A stretch of DNA of 32,225 nucleotides from Flaviaesturariibacter aridisoli (GTDB lineage: Bacteria > Bacteroidota > Bacteroidia > Chitinophagales > Chitinophagaceae), in assembly GCF_004343705.1 (NCBI RefSeq), contig NZ_SKFH01000050.1, forward strand, positions 1 to 32,225, read 5' to 3'. The notes beneath the pieces are model-generated. The model was not told the DNA's origin and did no database searches. It worked only from the letters and a program-made list of their open reading frames with translations. Positions 23,401-32,196 of this stretch are shown here, piece after piece; within the stretch, counting starts at the first letter, position 1, and every line of letters begins with the position of its first letter. The position numbers were made by a program, and so were the translations under genes.

Positions 23401-23434
23401 ACTAATAAACCTATAGACTAATAAACCAATAAAC
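23401..23434. repeat. CTAATAAAC-family repeat after the M56 gene
   Basis: The units actaataaac, ctatag, actaataaac and caataaac lie just past the stop of the minus-strand M56 gene. On that gene's coding strand they read gtttattagt. Confidence 0.65.
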
Positions 23435-23440
23435 GTGCTC

Positions 23441-25126
23441 TTATAGTTTCACCGAGCCGTTCTTGTCTTTGCGTCCTTTCAGCATGTCGATTTCGGCGAT
23501 CTTCTGCCGGAGTTCTTTACGCACTTTGCGCAGTTCCGCCACAGACAAATCGGGGAGGGGCGTGGCCGCGGGGCGGGCGGTGGCTACTGTTGCTTTTTCG
23601 AGCTGGGCAAGCGCCGAGCGGTAAACCGACTGCACGCTATCGAGGCGGGCGAGGGCGATCTGTTCGTTCAGCTGTCCGTTGATGCGCTCGAGGTCTACTT
23701 CACCCTGGCCATAGCCGTTCTGGAGGTTCTTCTCGAAGCGCTGCCAGTTGATAGCGTCCACCTGGCTCAGGTACTGGCGGCGGGCCACCTCGCGTTCGCC
23801 GGCGGTAAGGCCGTCGGGAAAGTTACGCTCCACTTCCGACCATTGTACTTCGAGCAGCTGGCGGGCGTTGGAAACGGCCGATTGCACCTCCGAGCGCTGC
23901 TGGTCGGTAAGACTGGCGGTGCTTTCCTGGAAAGCAACCGTGCGGTAGACCGGGATATCGACGGCTGCTTCTTCGGTTTCAACTGCCGGCGGCGGGGGCG
24001 GGGCTACGGCCACTGCTTCCTGTGCAACTGTTGAAGCGGCCTGCTCCACCAGCTGCACCGTTTCGCGTAGCGGGGCTGTGGGCGCAGGTTGGTGGTACGG
24101 TGCCAGGCTCTCATCGAGCTGCAGGAACGCATAGGGAGCGCCATTGCCGCTGTAAGCAAAAGCAGTTGCGGTACCGCGGGAGGCGATCACCAGTGAGTTG
24201 AGGGTGAAAAGCAACATCAGCGCAGCAAAGGCACCCATCAGGTGCTGCACGTTGAGGCGTTGCTTTTTCTGAACGCCTACGATCCGTTCAATGCGGTGCA
24301 ACAGGTTGTTGCCCTTGGTAGCGCCCATGGCGAGGGCGGCACTGCGGTGGTTGGATTTTTCGAGCTCCAGCAGGGCCGAAGCATAGGCCACTTTGTCGTA
24401 TTCGAACTGGAGCACCAGCTCATCGCAGCAGTTCTCCCGTTCGGCCTCGAGGGCGCGGATGAACAGGCGGACGAAGGGGTTGTAATAGAGGACCACATGC
24501 AGTGCCGTCACGAACAGGTTTACCAGGTAATCGTAGCGGCGGATATGCGTCAGCTCGTGGAGCAACACGGCTTCGAGCTGCGCCGGGGTCAGGTTGTTGA
24601 CCGCGGCCAGCGGCACCAGGATCACGGGCTTCAGGTAGCCCACGGTCATCGGGGAGGTAACCAGGTTGGAGAGGTATACACGCACCGTTTTTCGAATGCC
24701 GATATGCGCGGCGATCTTAGCAACGAACATCCGCGTTTTCACCGGCGCCTTCGAGAGGCCGCTGCTACGGATCGCCTGGAGGTAGCGCCAGTTGCGGTAT
24801 ACATTGAAGGCAGGTACTACCAGCAGCAGCAGGTAGGCAACAGAGGCGGCCGTCAGAACCGTCGGAAGCACGCCGTCCGCAAAGAACGGCAGGTCCGGGA
24901 AGCTGAAGGCCGATTGCCCGTTGGTATAATAGGAGTAGAACGTCCAGCCGGCCCAGGCGGCGCCGAGCGCAAGGCTGTACACAGCCTGCAGGTAATTACG
25001 GTTGCTGTTGGGGCGGACGAAGTGCCCGGTGAACTGGTACCCACACCAAAGCAGCCCCATTTGCCAGAAGCTGTTAAGGGTCGCCCAGCCGAGGGCTTGC
25101 AGAAAAACGGACTGGCTCCAGGCCAT
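23441..25126 (-). CDS. M56-family membrane metalloprotease (BlaR1/MecR1-like)
   Basis: The product is 561 residues. The N-terminal half has membrane helices near 10-30, 45-65 and 85-108, then the zinc-protease core: HELTH at 190-194, and ERENCCDE at 229-236 supplying the third ligand. A further helix near 296-315 leads to a long outside part (320-561) rich in Ala, Glu and Gln, probably coiled coil, with a Pro-rich spot near 380. This part is not the penicillin-binding sensor of BlaR1, so the signal sensed is unknown. The protease is expected to inactivate the BlaI-type repressor coded just 1 nt upstream. Confidence 0.92.
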   Translation of the reverse strand: MAWSQSVFLQALGWATLNSFWQMGLLWCGYQFTGHFVRPNSNRNYLQAVYSLALGAAWAGWTFYSYYTNGQSAFSFPDLPFFADGVLPTVLTAASVAYLLLLVVPAFNVYRNWRYLQAIRSSGLSKAPVKTRMFVAKIAAHIGIRKTVRVYLSNLVTSPMTVGYLKPVILVPLAAVNNLTPAQLEAVLLHELTHIRRYDYLVNLFVTALHVVLYYNPFVRLFIRALEAERENCCDELVLQFEYDKVAYASALLELEKSNHRSAALAMGATKGNNLLHRIERIVGVQKKQRLNVQHLMGAFAALMLLFTLNSLVIASRGTATAFAYSGNGAPYAFLQLDESLAPYHQPAPTAPLRETVQLVEQAASTVAQEAVAVAPPPPPAVETEEAAVDIPVYRTVAFQESTASLTDQQRSEVQSAVSNARQLLEVQWSEVERNFPDGLTAGEREVARRQYLSQVDAINWQRFEKNLQNGYGQGEVDLERINGQLNEQIALARLDSVQSVYRSALAQLEKATVATARPAATPLPDLSVAELRKVRKELRQKIAEIDMLKGRKDKNGSVKL

Positions 25127-25127
25127 G

Positions 25128-25511
25128 TTACTTGGTTTTGAGGTTATTCAGCAATTTCTGAATCTGCTCTAACTCCTCGGGGCTCGCGTTGTGCTCACCC
25201 AATGCCTGCAACACTAATTGCGTCGAAGATCCGCCAAAAAGCGAATCGATCATCTTGGTCAGTAAATGTTTCTGGGTCTTTTCCTTGTTCACGGCCGGCT
25301 GGTACACATGCGTACGCATCGACTCGTCGCGCTTTACGATGCCCTTTTCGTGCATGATCTGCATCAGCTTCAGCGTGGTGGTATAGCCCACATCCTTCGT
25401 CTTCGCGAGCTCCTCGTGCACTTCCCGAACCGTTGCAACTCCTTTCGTCCAAAGGATTTGCAGGATTTCGAGCTCGCTTTCCGTGGGTTTGATGGTTTTC
25501 GGTGCTGCCAT
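25128..25511 (-). CDS. BlaI/MecI-family transcriptional repressor
   Basis: The product is 127 residues, usual for BlaI/MecI. The winged helix reads PTESELEILQILWTKGVATVREVHEEL (about 8-34), then the recognition helix and wing VGYTTTLKLMQIMHEKGIVKRDE. The C-terminal part serves for dimer formation and bears the site normally cut when the signal arrives. It is followed after 1 nt by the M56 protease, the standard pair. An ATG 18 bp upstream (25529) is also in frame; the 25511 start gives the usual short head. A palindrome and a -7 element lie just upstream and could mark self-repression. Confidence 0.93.
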   Translation of the reverse strand: MAAPKTIKPTESELEILQILWTKGVATVREVHEELAKTKDVGYTTTLKLMQIMHEKGIVKRDESMRTHVYQPAVNKEKTQKHLLTKMIDSLFGGSSTQLVLQALGEHNASPEELEQIQKLLNNLKTK

Positions 25512-25531
25512 AACTAATCTTGATTTCAAAA

Positions 25532-25539
25532 CGAATATA
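25532..25539 (-). promoter_or_regulatory. -7 element TATATTCG of the blaI-like gene
   Basis: On the minus strand TATATTCG (TAnnTTYG type) lies 20 nt before the ATG at 25511, inside the 32-bp gap after the hydroxylase gene. Confidence 0.5.
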
Positions 25540-25543
25540 CGAC

Positions 25544-26488
25544 CTATTTCGTACGAACGCCTCCGTGCCCTTCGTTTTTGGGGACGTTAACATTATTTAA
25601 CATTTCATGGCCGGGGTCCAGCATTCCGCTTTGGGCACGCAGTTGCCTCGTCGTCAGCGTACTTCCATCGGGGCTCCAACCGGGTGCACCGAACAGGTAA
25701 CTCATTCGCTCCTGCCAGTTCCGGGCCCGAACCACCTGGCGGAGCAGGTCGCCCCATGTTTTCAGGGCTACGACCACCGGGTGGAACGACCCGATATTCC
25801 GCGTCAGTCCATATGTCGGGCGTTCCTCCTCGGGCTGGAAGGTGCCGAAGAGGCGGTCCCAGATGATCAGGATACCGCCATGGTTTTTGTCGAGGTACTT
25901 CAGGTCGGAGCCGTGGTGCACGCGGTGGTGCGACGGCGTGTTGAGTAAAAACTCAAGCGGCCGCGGCAGCCGCTGCACCAACTCGGTATGGATCCAGAAC
26001 TGGTAGATGAGACTTACCTGCTGCATCAGCAGGATCCAGACGGGCGCGAAACCGGCGAGCGGCATCCAGGCCCAAAAGAGAAAGGTCCCCGTAAGATTAC
26101 CGGTCCAGGTTTGCCGCAGCGCCGCCGCGAGGTTATATCGTTGCGAAGAGTGATGCACCACGTGCGAGGCCCAGAACCAGTTCACGTTGTGGGCGCTGCG
26201 GTGAAACCAGTAGTAAGAAAAGTCATCGGCGAGGAAGAGCAGGGGCCAGAACCACCAGTGCGTTGCCGAAAGGTCGAATAGGCGGTAGCGATACAACAGC
26301 GTGAACAGTCCGAAGATGAGGGCTTTGGTAAGAAAGCCGGAGAGCACGTTGCCGACGCCGAGCGCCAGCGAACTCCAGGTGTCCTTTGTATCATAGAGGC
26401 TGCGCTGCTCGCGCGCGGAGAGCCAGGCCTCCAGGGAAAGCAGCAGCAGGAAGAACGGGATCGCATAAAGGACGAGGGCCGGAGGCAT
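25544..26488 (-). CDS. Fatty acid hydroxylase / sterol desaturase superfamily membrane protein
   Basis: The product is 314 residues with several membrane helices. The histidine clusters that hold the di-iron centre are all present: HRSAH at 96-100, HVVHH at 109-113, and HHRVHH at 187-192, plus H167 and H203. The family hydroxylates or desaturates lipids; the exact lipid is not clear from sequence. The C-terminal 60 residues continue past the core to GGVRTK. It starts 3 nt after a TACCTTTA element. It lies upstream of the blaI-like gene in the same direction, so its promoter could also feed the repressor and protease genes. Confidence 0.92.
   Translation of the reverse strand: MPPALVLYAIPFFLLLLSLEAWLSAREQRSLYDTKDTWSSLALGVGNVLSGFLTKALIFGLFTLLYRYRLFDLSATHWWFWPLLFLADDFSYYWFHRSAHNVNWFWASHVVHHSSQRYNLAAALRQTWTGNLTGTFLFWAWMPLAGFAPVWILLMQQVSLIYQFWIHTELVQRLPRPLEFLLNTPSHHRVHHGSDLKYLDKNHGGILIIWDRLFGTFQPEEERPTYGLTRNIGSFHPVVVALKTWGDLLRQVVRARNWQERMSYLFGAPGWSPDGSTLTTRQLRAQSGMLDPGHEMLNNVNVPKNEGHGGVRTK
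25548..25557. promoter_or_regulatory. Palindrome TTCGTACGAA, possible BlaI-type operator
   Basis: This perfect 10-bp palindrome stands 8 bp upstream of the blaI-like -7 element and within the last codons of the hydroxylase gene. BlaI family operators are dyads over their own promoter, but the sequence differs from the Staphylococcus TACA/TGTA type, so this is a guess from position. Confidence 0.4.
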
Positions 26489-26491
26489 ACT

Positions 26492-26499
26492 TAAAGGTA
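26492..26499 (-). promoter_or_regulatory. -7 element TACCTTTA of the hydroxylase gene
   Basis: On the minus strand TACCTTTA, one mismatch from TAnnTTTG, ends 3 nt before the ATG at 26488. Confidence 0.5.
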
Positions 26500-26594
26500 C
26501 CGGTTCAAAAGTAATTTGCTATGGCTGAGCGGGCTTTGCACAGAATTTGTTAAGGGATTGGCGATCGTTTCATTTACCCCAAAAAACCATACGT

Positions 26595-27125
26595 ATGAAA
26601 AAAGGAAAGATCCTCTTTCTCGCTTCCGCCTTCGCCCTGACCCTGACCGCCTGTGACAAGGATAATGATGAGGGCAACAACAATGGCACCGAAACAAGCA
26701 ACACCCAGGATGTGAACTTTGCGCTCCAGGCTTCGTTTGCCAACAAGGCGGAGATCGCCGCGGGCAACATCGCCAGCCAGCGCGCTACCAACGCCGGTGT
26801 GATGAGCTTTGCCCAGATGATGGTGACCGACCACTCGACGGCTCAAACCCAGCTGCAGACGGCGGCCAACAACGCCCGCCTGTCCATCACTGCCGATACG
26901 AGCTCCTTCGCCGCGGTTCGTCAGCAACTCCTGGCACTGAGCGGACGAGCGTTCGACAGCACCTATATTACCATGCAGGTAGCCGGCCACCAGGCCACGC
27001 TGGCCCAGCTGCAGGCGGAAGCCACCAACGGCGCTTCGCCTTCGCTGAAGGCCTATGCCACCCAGCAGATCCCGCACGTGTCCGAGCACCTGCGCGTAGC
27101 GGATAGCCTTCGCCTGCACCTGTGA
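26595..27125 (+). CDS. DUF4142 lipoprotein
   Basis: The product is 176 residues. The lipobox ends LTAC and is followed by an Asp/Asn/Gly-rich linker. From about residue 38 the DUF4142 four-helix bundle runs: DVNFALQASFANKAEIAAGNIASQRATNAGVMSFAQMMVTDHSTAQTQLQ, matching the family with its late H-V-x-E-H (QIPHVSEHL). DUF4142 proteins are ferritin-like in fold and lie in the envelope; no function is firmly established. It stands alone, divergent from the hydroxylase gene, and two small hairpins follow it. Confidence 0.92.
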   Translation: MKKGKILFLASAFALTLTACDKDNDEGNNNGTETSNTQDVNFALQASFANKAEIAAGNIASQRATNAGVMSFAQMMVTDHSTAQTQLQTAANNARLSITADTSSFAAVRQQLLALSGRAFDSTYITMQVAGHQATLAQLQAEATNGASPSLKAYATQQIPHVSEHLRVADSLRLHL

Positions 27126-27144
27126 TCCGTGAGGAGTAAGGAGG

Positions 27145-27196
27145 AATCAGTGGCCCTTGCCACTGAACCGGAATGAGGAGCCGAAAGGCTCCTTTT
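27145..27196 (+). terminator. Tandem hairpins ending the DUF4142 gene
   Basis: The first hairpin is tcagtggc-CCTT-gccactga (27145-27164). The second is aggagcc-GAAA-ggctcct (27174-27191) followed by TTTTC, a standard terminator. A purine-rich stretch (gaggagtaaggaggaat, 27130-27146) sits just before. Confidence 0.8.
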
Positions 27197-27215
27197 TCGT
27201 GCCCACTCCACTTCA

Positions 27216-27254
27216 ACATTCCTCATTCCGTGTTCCCTGTTCCTTCTTGTTGTT
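27216..27254. repeat. ATTCC/GTTCC-type degenerate repeat
   Basis: The stretch repeats attcc, gttcc and ttcttg units. It lies beyond the hppA stop and reads purine-rich on that gene's coding strand. A purine-rich counterpart follows the DUF4142 stop at 27130-27146. Confidence 0.45.
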
Positions 27255-27263
27255 GCCCTGAAT

Positions 27264-27292
27264 AAAAAAAGGCCCCGCTAAAAAGCAGGGCC
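27264..27292 (-). terminator. Terminator of hppA
   Basis: On the minus strand ggccctgc and gcggggcc (one U-G pair) with a 6-nt loop are followed by seven T. Confidence 0.85.
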
Positions 27293-27318
27293 ATCTCACA
27301 GTAAGCAGTAGAAAGCGT

Positions 27319-29580
<2,262 letters not shown>

Positions 29581-29660
29581 GTGCTCTATTGTTTTGCGGG
29601 TTTAAGTCACGCCCTTGCGGCGTCCGTTAATGAAATGTGAACGCCCATTTTGGCGGACGG

Positions 29661-29668
29661 CAAAGATA
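29661..29668 (-). promoter_or_regulatory. -7 element TATCTTTG of hppA
   Basis: On the minus strand a full TAnnTTTG match lies 80 nt before the ATG at 29580. The leader, about 75 nt, holds a small acgcc/ggcgt hairpin. This contrasts with the near-leaderless genes elsewhere in the window. Confidence 0.55.
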
Positions 29669-29725
29669 GGGGAGCAGCCGTAAATGTGTACGGTTACGAA
29701 AACCTTCCGGCTAACACCCGCTTCC

Positions 29726-30775
29726 TTAATAATAAAAGCGATAATTAAAGCGGTCGCCGAGGGCGCTGCTGGCGCCTGCCGACAGTGCCGACGGCCAGTA
29801 GGGCCGGTTGGCCATAGGGGTGATCTGCAGGTCGAAGTAATCGGAGGCCGCCGCGATGAGCCAGCCGCCGGAGGTATAGCCGCTCAGGAAGAAGTGGTTC
29901 GGCACCCGCGGCGACAGGAAGTCGAGGTAATAAGGAAGGATGTTGGAATTCCAGGCCGCCTTGTGCCAGCTGTTGCCCAGCACCTCCCTGGTCACCGGCG
30001 TATAGATCGGGGCGAAGGGCATTCCAGATATGTTCAGCTCCGAAAGCGGGTTGACGAAGGCCGAATACTGCACGCCTTCCACCAGGGCATAGTCGCCGCT
30101 GCCGAAGCTTCCCTGGGCGAGGGCGCTCTTGAGCGTCCCGATGCCGCCGCCGGGCGCCACCTGCAGCGTGTCTGAGCGGAGCCACTGGTCGGCACCGCCA
30201 CTGACCGGCGCGTTTCTCCAGTAAACGTACACGCGTCCGCCGGCAGCATCATAGGTATAGGTGCGGGTTACGAGTACGCGCACCGGCGTGCCGCTGCTGT
30301 TGAAGGCAATCATCTGGTTGCTTCGGTCGGTGGTTGGCAGCCCGTTGGCTGCGTAGTCGACTTCGGTGGTATCGTAAATGATCGAGCCGGGTGTACTTCT
30401 ATTGAGGTTGGGCGCAATGATGCGCCAGGGGCGACGCGCGCTGCCGTTGTAAAAGAAACGACAGGTGGCCGTGTCGAGGCCCACCGGCGAATAATTGCGG
30501 ATGCCCACCGCCGTTACACGTCGGCTGCTGTCGTAGTAAAAGCTGTAGTCCTTGTTGCGGCGCAGGATGTTCGGGTTGCTTTGTTGGTAGTCTTCCTCCA
30601 CCCGGCTTACATAGAGGTTGCTGTCGGCCGGCGGCGGGGGCAGGGGCAGGGGCGGCGCCACGGTGGTATCTACCGGTGTTGGCGGCGGCACCGGGTCGGG
30701 GCGCGAGCAGGCGGCGAACAAAAGGGTGGCTGTGGGCGCGGCCAGGAGCAGGGAGCAAAAGCGGCGGGAGGCCAT
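29726..30775 (-). CDS. Lipoprotein with Pro-rich linker, unknown function
   Basis: The product is 349 residues. The lipobox ends FAAC (Cys22 or nearby), followed by a Pro-rich linker of about 25 residues (VPPPTPVDTTVAPPLPLPPPP). The rest is strand-rich: DYSFYYDSSRRVTAVGI, then TCRFFYNG, VTRTYTYDAAGGRVYVYW and RFNYRFYY at the end. Bacteroidota have such lipoproteins with YD-like strands (DUF4595-like in appearance), but I do not assign a family. It lies 54 bp downstream of another minus-strand gene and could be its operon partner. Confidence 0.75.
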   Translation of the reverse strand: MASRRFCSLLLAAPTATLLFAACSRPDPVPPPTPVDTTVAPPLPLPPPPADSNLYVSRVEEDYQQSNPNILRRNKDYSFYYDSSRRVTAVGIRNYSPVGLDTATCRFFYNGSARRPWRIIAPNLNRSTPGSIIYDTTEVDYAANGLPTTDRSNQMIAFNSSGTPVRVLVTRTYTYDAAGGRVYVYWRNAPVSGGADQWLRSDTLQVAPGGGIGTLKSALAQGSFGSGDYALVEGVQYSAFVNPLSELNISGMPFAPIYTPVTREVLGNSWHKAAWNSNILPYYLDFLSPRVPNHFFLSGYTSGGWLIAAASDYFDLQITPMANRPYWPSALSAGASSALGDRFNYRFYY

Positions 30776-30829
30776 GGGCAGGGTTTTACGGGGTGCAAAA
30801 GGTGAAAGCCATTGGGGGGAGCGGCCCGC

Positions 30830-31336
30830 TTATGAGCGGACGCGCCCGAGCTTTGCCAGCACGTCGGTGACGTCGAAGTACCATTCCGCACCGCTCTTCG
30901 TTACCACGTGATCGAGGCGGCGGCCGCTTTCCTCCAGCAGGCGCTGCGTGTCGAGCTCCTCGCCGAGTGCCTGGAGCAGGTCGTGCTCGTCGGCCACGCT
31001 GCTCACGAGGTAGGGCTGCTCCCGGCTTCCGTCGCCGGTGCCGCGGATGCCGTCGAGCATCATGCGGTAGAGGAATTGCTCGGCGCGCTCGCCGTCTTCA
31101 TGCCCGCATTTGTGCCAGGCGAAGCTTTTGAGCAGGTGGGCCCGCGGGCTGAGCAGCAAATTGATATCGGTGTTGGCGCCGGCCTCTTCGAAGCGGCCCC
31201 CATCGAGCTGGTCGTTGAGGTCGCCCAGCGCATTGCCGTAGGGCTCATAGCCGGGGTGAGCGATGACGGCGCTGCGGAGTTCGGAGAAGCTGGCCGCCGA
31301 AGGTGCTTCGAGGTAGGCCTGAAAGAGATGGATCAT
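30830..31336 (-). CDS. Uncharacterised protein, possibly DUF4919-like
   Basis: The start at 31336 gives 168 residues with no signal peptide. An early helical part (FSELRSAVIAHPGYEPYGNALGDL) is followed by INLLLSPRAHLLKSFAWHKCGHEDGERAEQFLYRMML, then DGIRGTGDGSREQPYLVSSVADEHDLLQALG. The segment with GTGDGSREQPYLVSSVADEHD looks like the end of DUF4919 proteins, where a GDG...SxxxF/Y-V-S...DEY pattern recurs. I rate that likeness as moderate. The function is unknown. The frame extends 19 codons further upstream without support. Confidence 0.7.
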   Translation of the reverse strand: MIHLFQAYLEAPSAASFSELRSAVIAHPGYEPYGNALGDLNDQLDGGRFEEAGANTDINLLLSPRAHLLKSFAWHKCGHEDGERAEQFLYRMMLDGIRGTGDGSREQPYLVSSVADEHDLLQALGEELDTQRLLEESGRRLDHVVTKSGAEWYFDVTDVLAKLGRVRS

Positions 31337-31380
31337 GGGCGAATTTGCCGGAAGGTCGCACCCGCGCCGCAAACGGCAAA

Positions 31381-31407
31381 GGCGCGGCACCATTTTTTAA
31401 CCGCGCC
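31381..31407. repeat. Inverted repeat GGCGCGG/CCGCGCC before the Gmad2 lipoprotein
   Basis: Arms of seven GC pairs are separated by 13 bp that include TTTTTT, and end 4 bp before the ATG at 31412. It might be a transcription signal or fold over the start region. Confidence 0.45.
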
Positions 31408-31411
31408 GGGT

Positions 31412-31906
31412 ATGCGTAGCGTTTTGCCGATCACCGTACTGGCCGTGGTGCTGGTTGCCTGCGGGCCCGGCAACGGGCACCCCGAAGCCAAGGACACCGT
31501 GTCGCTGGGGCCCGTTGCGGCCGATACCCCCCGGCGGGTTCCGCCAGCGGCACCCGCGCCCGGAAAGGACACGGATACGGTGGCTCCGGCCGACAGTCCG
31601 CAGCTGCGGGGTCTCCGGGCCGGCGACACGCTCAGGAGCCCCGCCCGCATCGAGGGCACTGCCCGGGGCACCTGGTATTTCGAAGGGCAATTCGTACTGA
31701 AACTCTACGACTCCCTCAACCGCCTGCTGGCGCTCATTCCCGCCAGGGCCACCACGGACTGGATGACCGAAGAATACGTGCCCTTCCGCGGGGTGCTGGA
31801 GTGGAAAAAATACAGCGGCCGCGGCATGCTGGTGCTGGAGGCGGACAACCCGTCGGGCGATGAAGAGCGGGCGAAGCGGCTGAAGGTGGGCGTGTGGCTG
31901 AAGTGA
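31412..31906 (+). CDS. Gmad2 (immunoglobulin-like) domain lipoprotein
   Basis: The product is 164 residues. The lipobox ends VVLVAC. A disordered stretch rich in Pro, Ala and Asp/Thr covers about 20-65. The C-terminal domain from about 70 reads LRSPARIEGTARGTWYFEGQFVLKLYDS, then ATTDWMTEEYVPFRGVLEW and ends VGVWLK. The GxARGTWYFEGxFxxxLxD pattern with a following DWMT is typical of Gmad2, an Ig-like domain first named from spore germination proteins but widespread in lipoproteins. Its partner is unknown. It is divergent from the DUF4919-like gene. Confidence 0.85.
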   Translation: MRSVLPITVLAVVLVACGPGNGHPEAKDTVSLGPVAADTPRRVPPAAPAPGKDTDTVAPADSPQLRGLRAGDTLRSPARIEGTARGTWYFEGQFVLKLYDSLNRLLALIPARATTDWMTEEYVPFRGVLEWKKYSGRGMLVLEADNPSGDEERAKRLKVGVWLK

Positions 31907-31913
31907 CCTTCGG

Positions 31914-31968
31914 CCCCCGGAGTGAAGTCCGGGGCAATAAAAGAAAAAGCCGCTACGCGGCTTTACGA
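31914..31968 (+). terminator. Two successive hairpins after the Gmad2 gene
   Basis: A ccccgga/tccgggg hairpin (31916-31936 area) is followed by aaagccgc-TAC-gcggcttt (31946-31964). The second has an A-run ahead and TTT at its end, so it can serve on either strand. Confidence 0.65.
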
Positions 31969-32050
31969 GGGCGCAGGTAGTTAAGCCTTTGAGTTCAGAT
32001 TGGTTTGGTAACCCTCCACTTGTGCTGTTCTTTACTACCCGACAGCCGCC

Positions 32051-32196
32051 CTCGCCTTCGAATGGAATCGGCGAGACCCCGCACCGCGAAGCGGTGCTAT
32101 CCCGGTAGCCGGCGGGCAAAGCCCGCCGGAACGGATTGAAAGCGGGAGGACGGCGCCCTGGAAGGGCGCCATCTTTATTACGTCCGGCGCAGCCGG
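32051..32196. other. Cluster of five GC hairpins at the window end
   Basis: In 146 bases I see ctcgcc/ggcgag (32051-32075, 13-nt loop), gcaccgc-GAA-gcggtgc (32081-32097), ccggcgggc-AAA-gcccgccgg (32109-32129), ggcgccc/gggcgcc (32152-32170) and ccggc-GCA-gccgg (32184-32196). No convincing gene covers 31907-32225. It could be a REP-like repeat cluster or a structured RNA cut by the window edge; the strand is undecided. Confidence 0.5.

Noticed and set aside
23297-23434. CRISPR-like array from the attggt and ctaataaac units
   Set aside because: The units are 6-10 bp, degenerate and without spacers, and no cas genes are near.
31397-32119. Minus-strand open frame of about 240 codons covering the Gmad2 gene and part of the hairpin cluster
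   Set aside because: It overlaps the supported lipoprotein gene on the other strand, and its N-terminal part is translated from hairpin DNA. It has no family marks.
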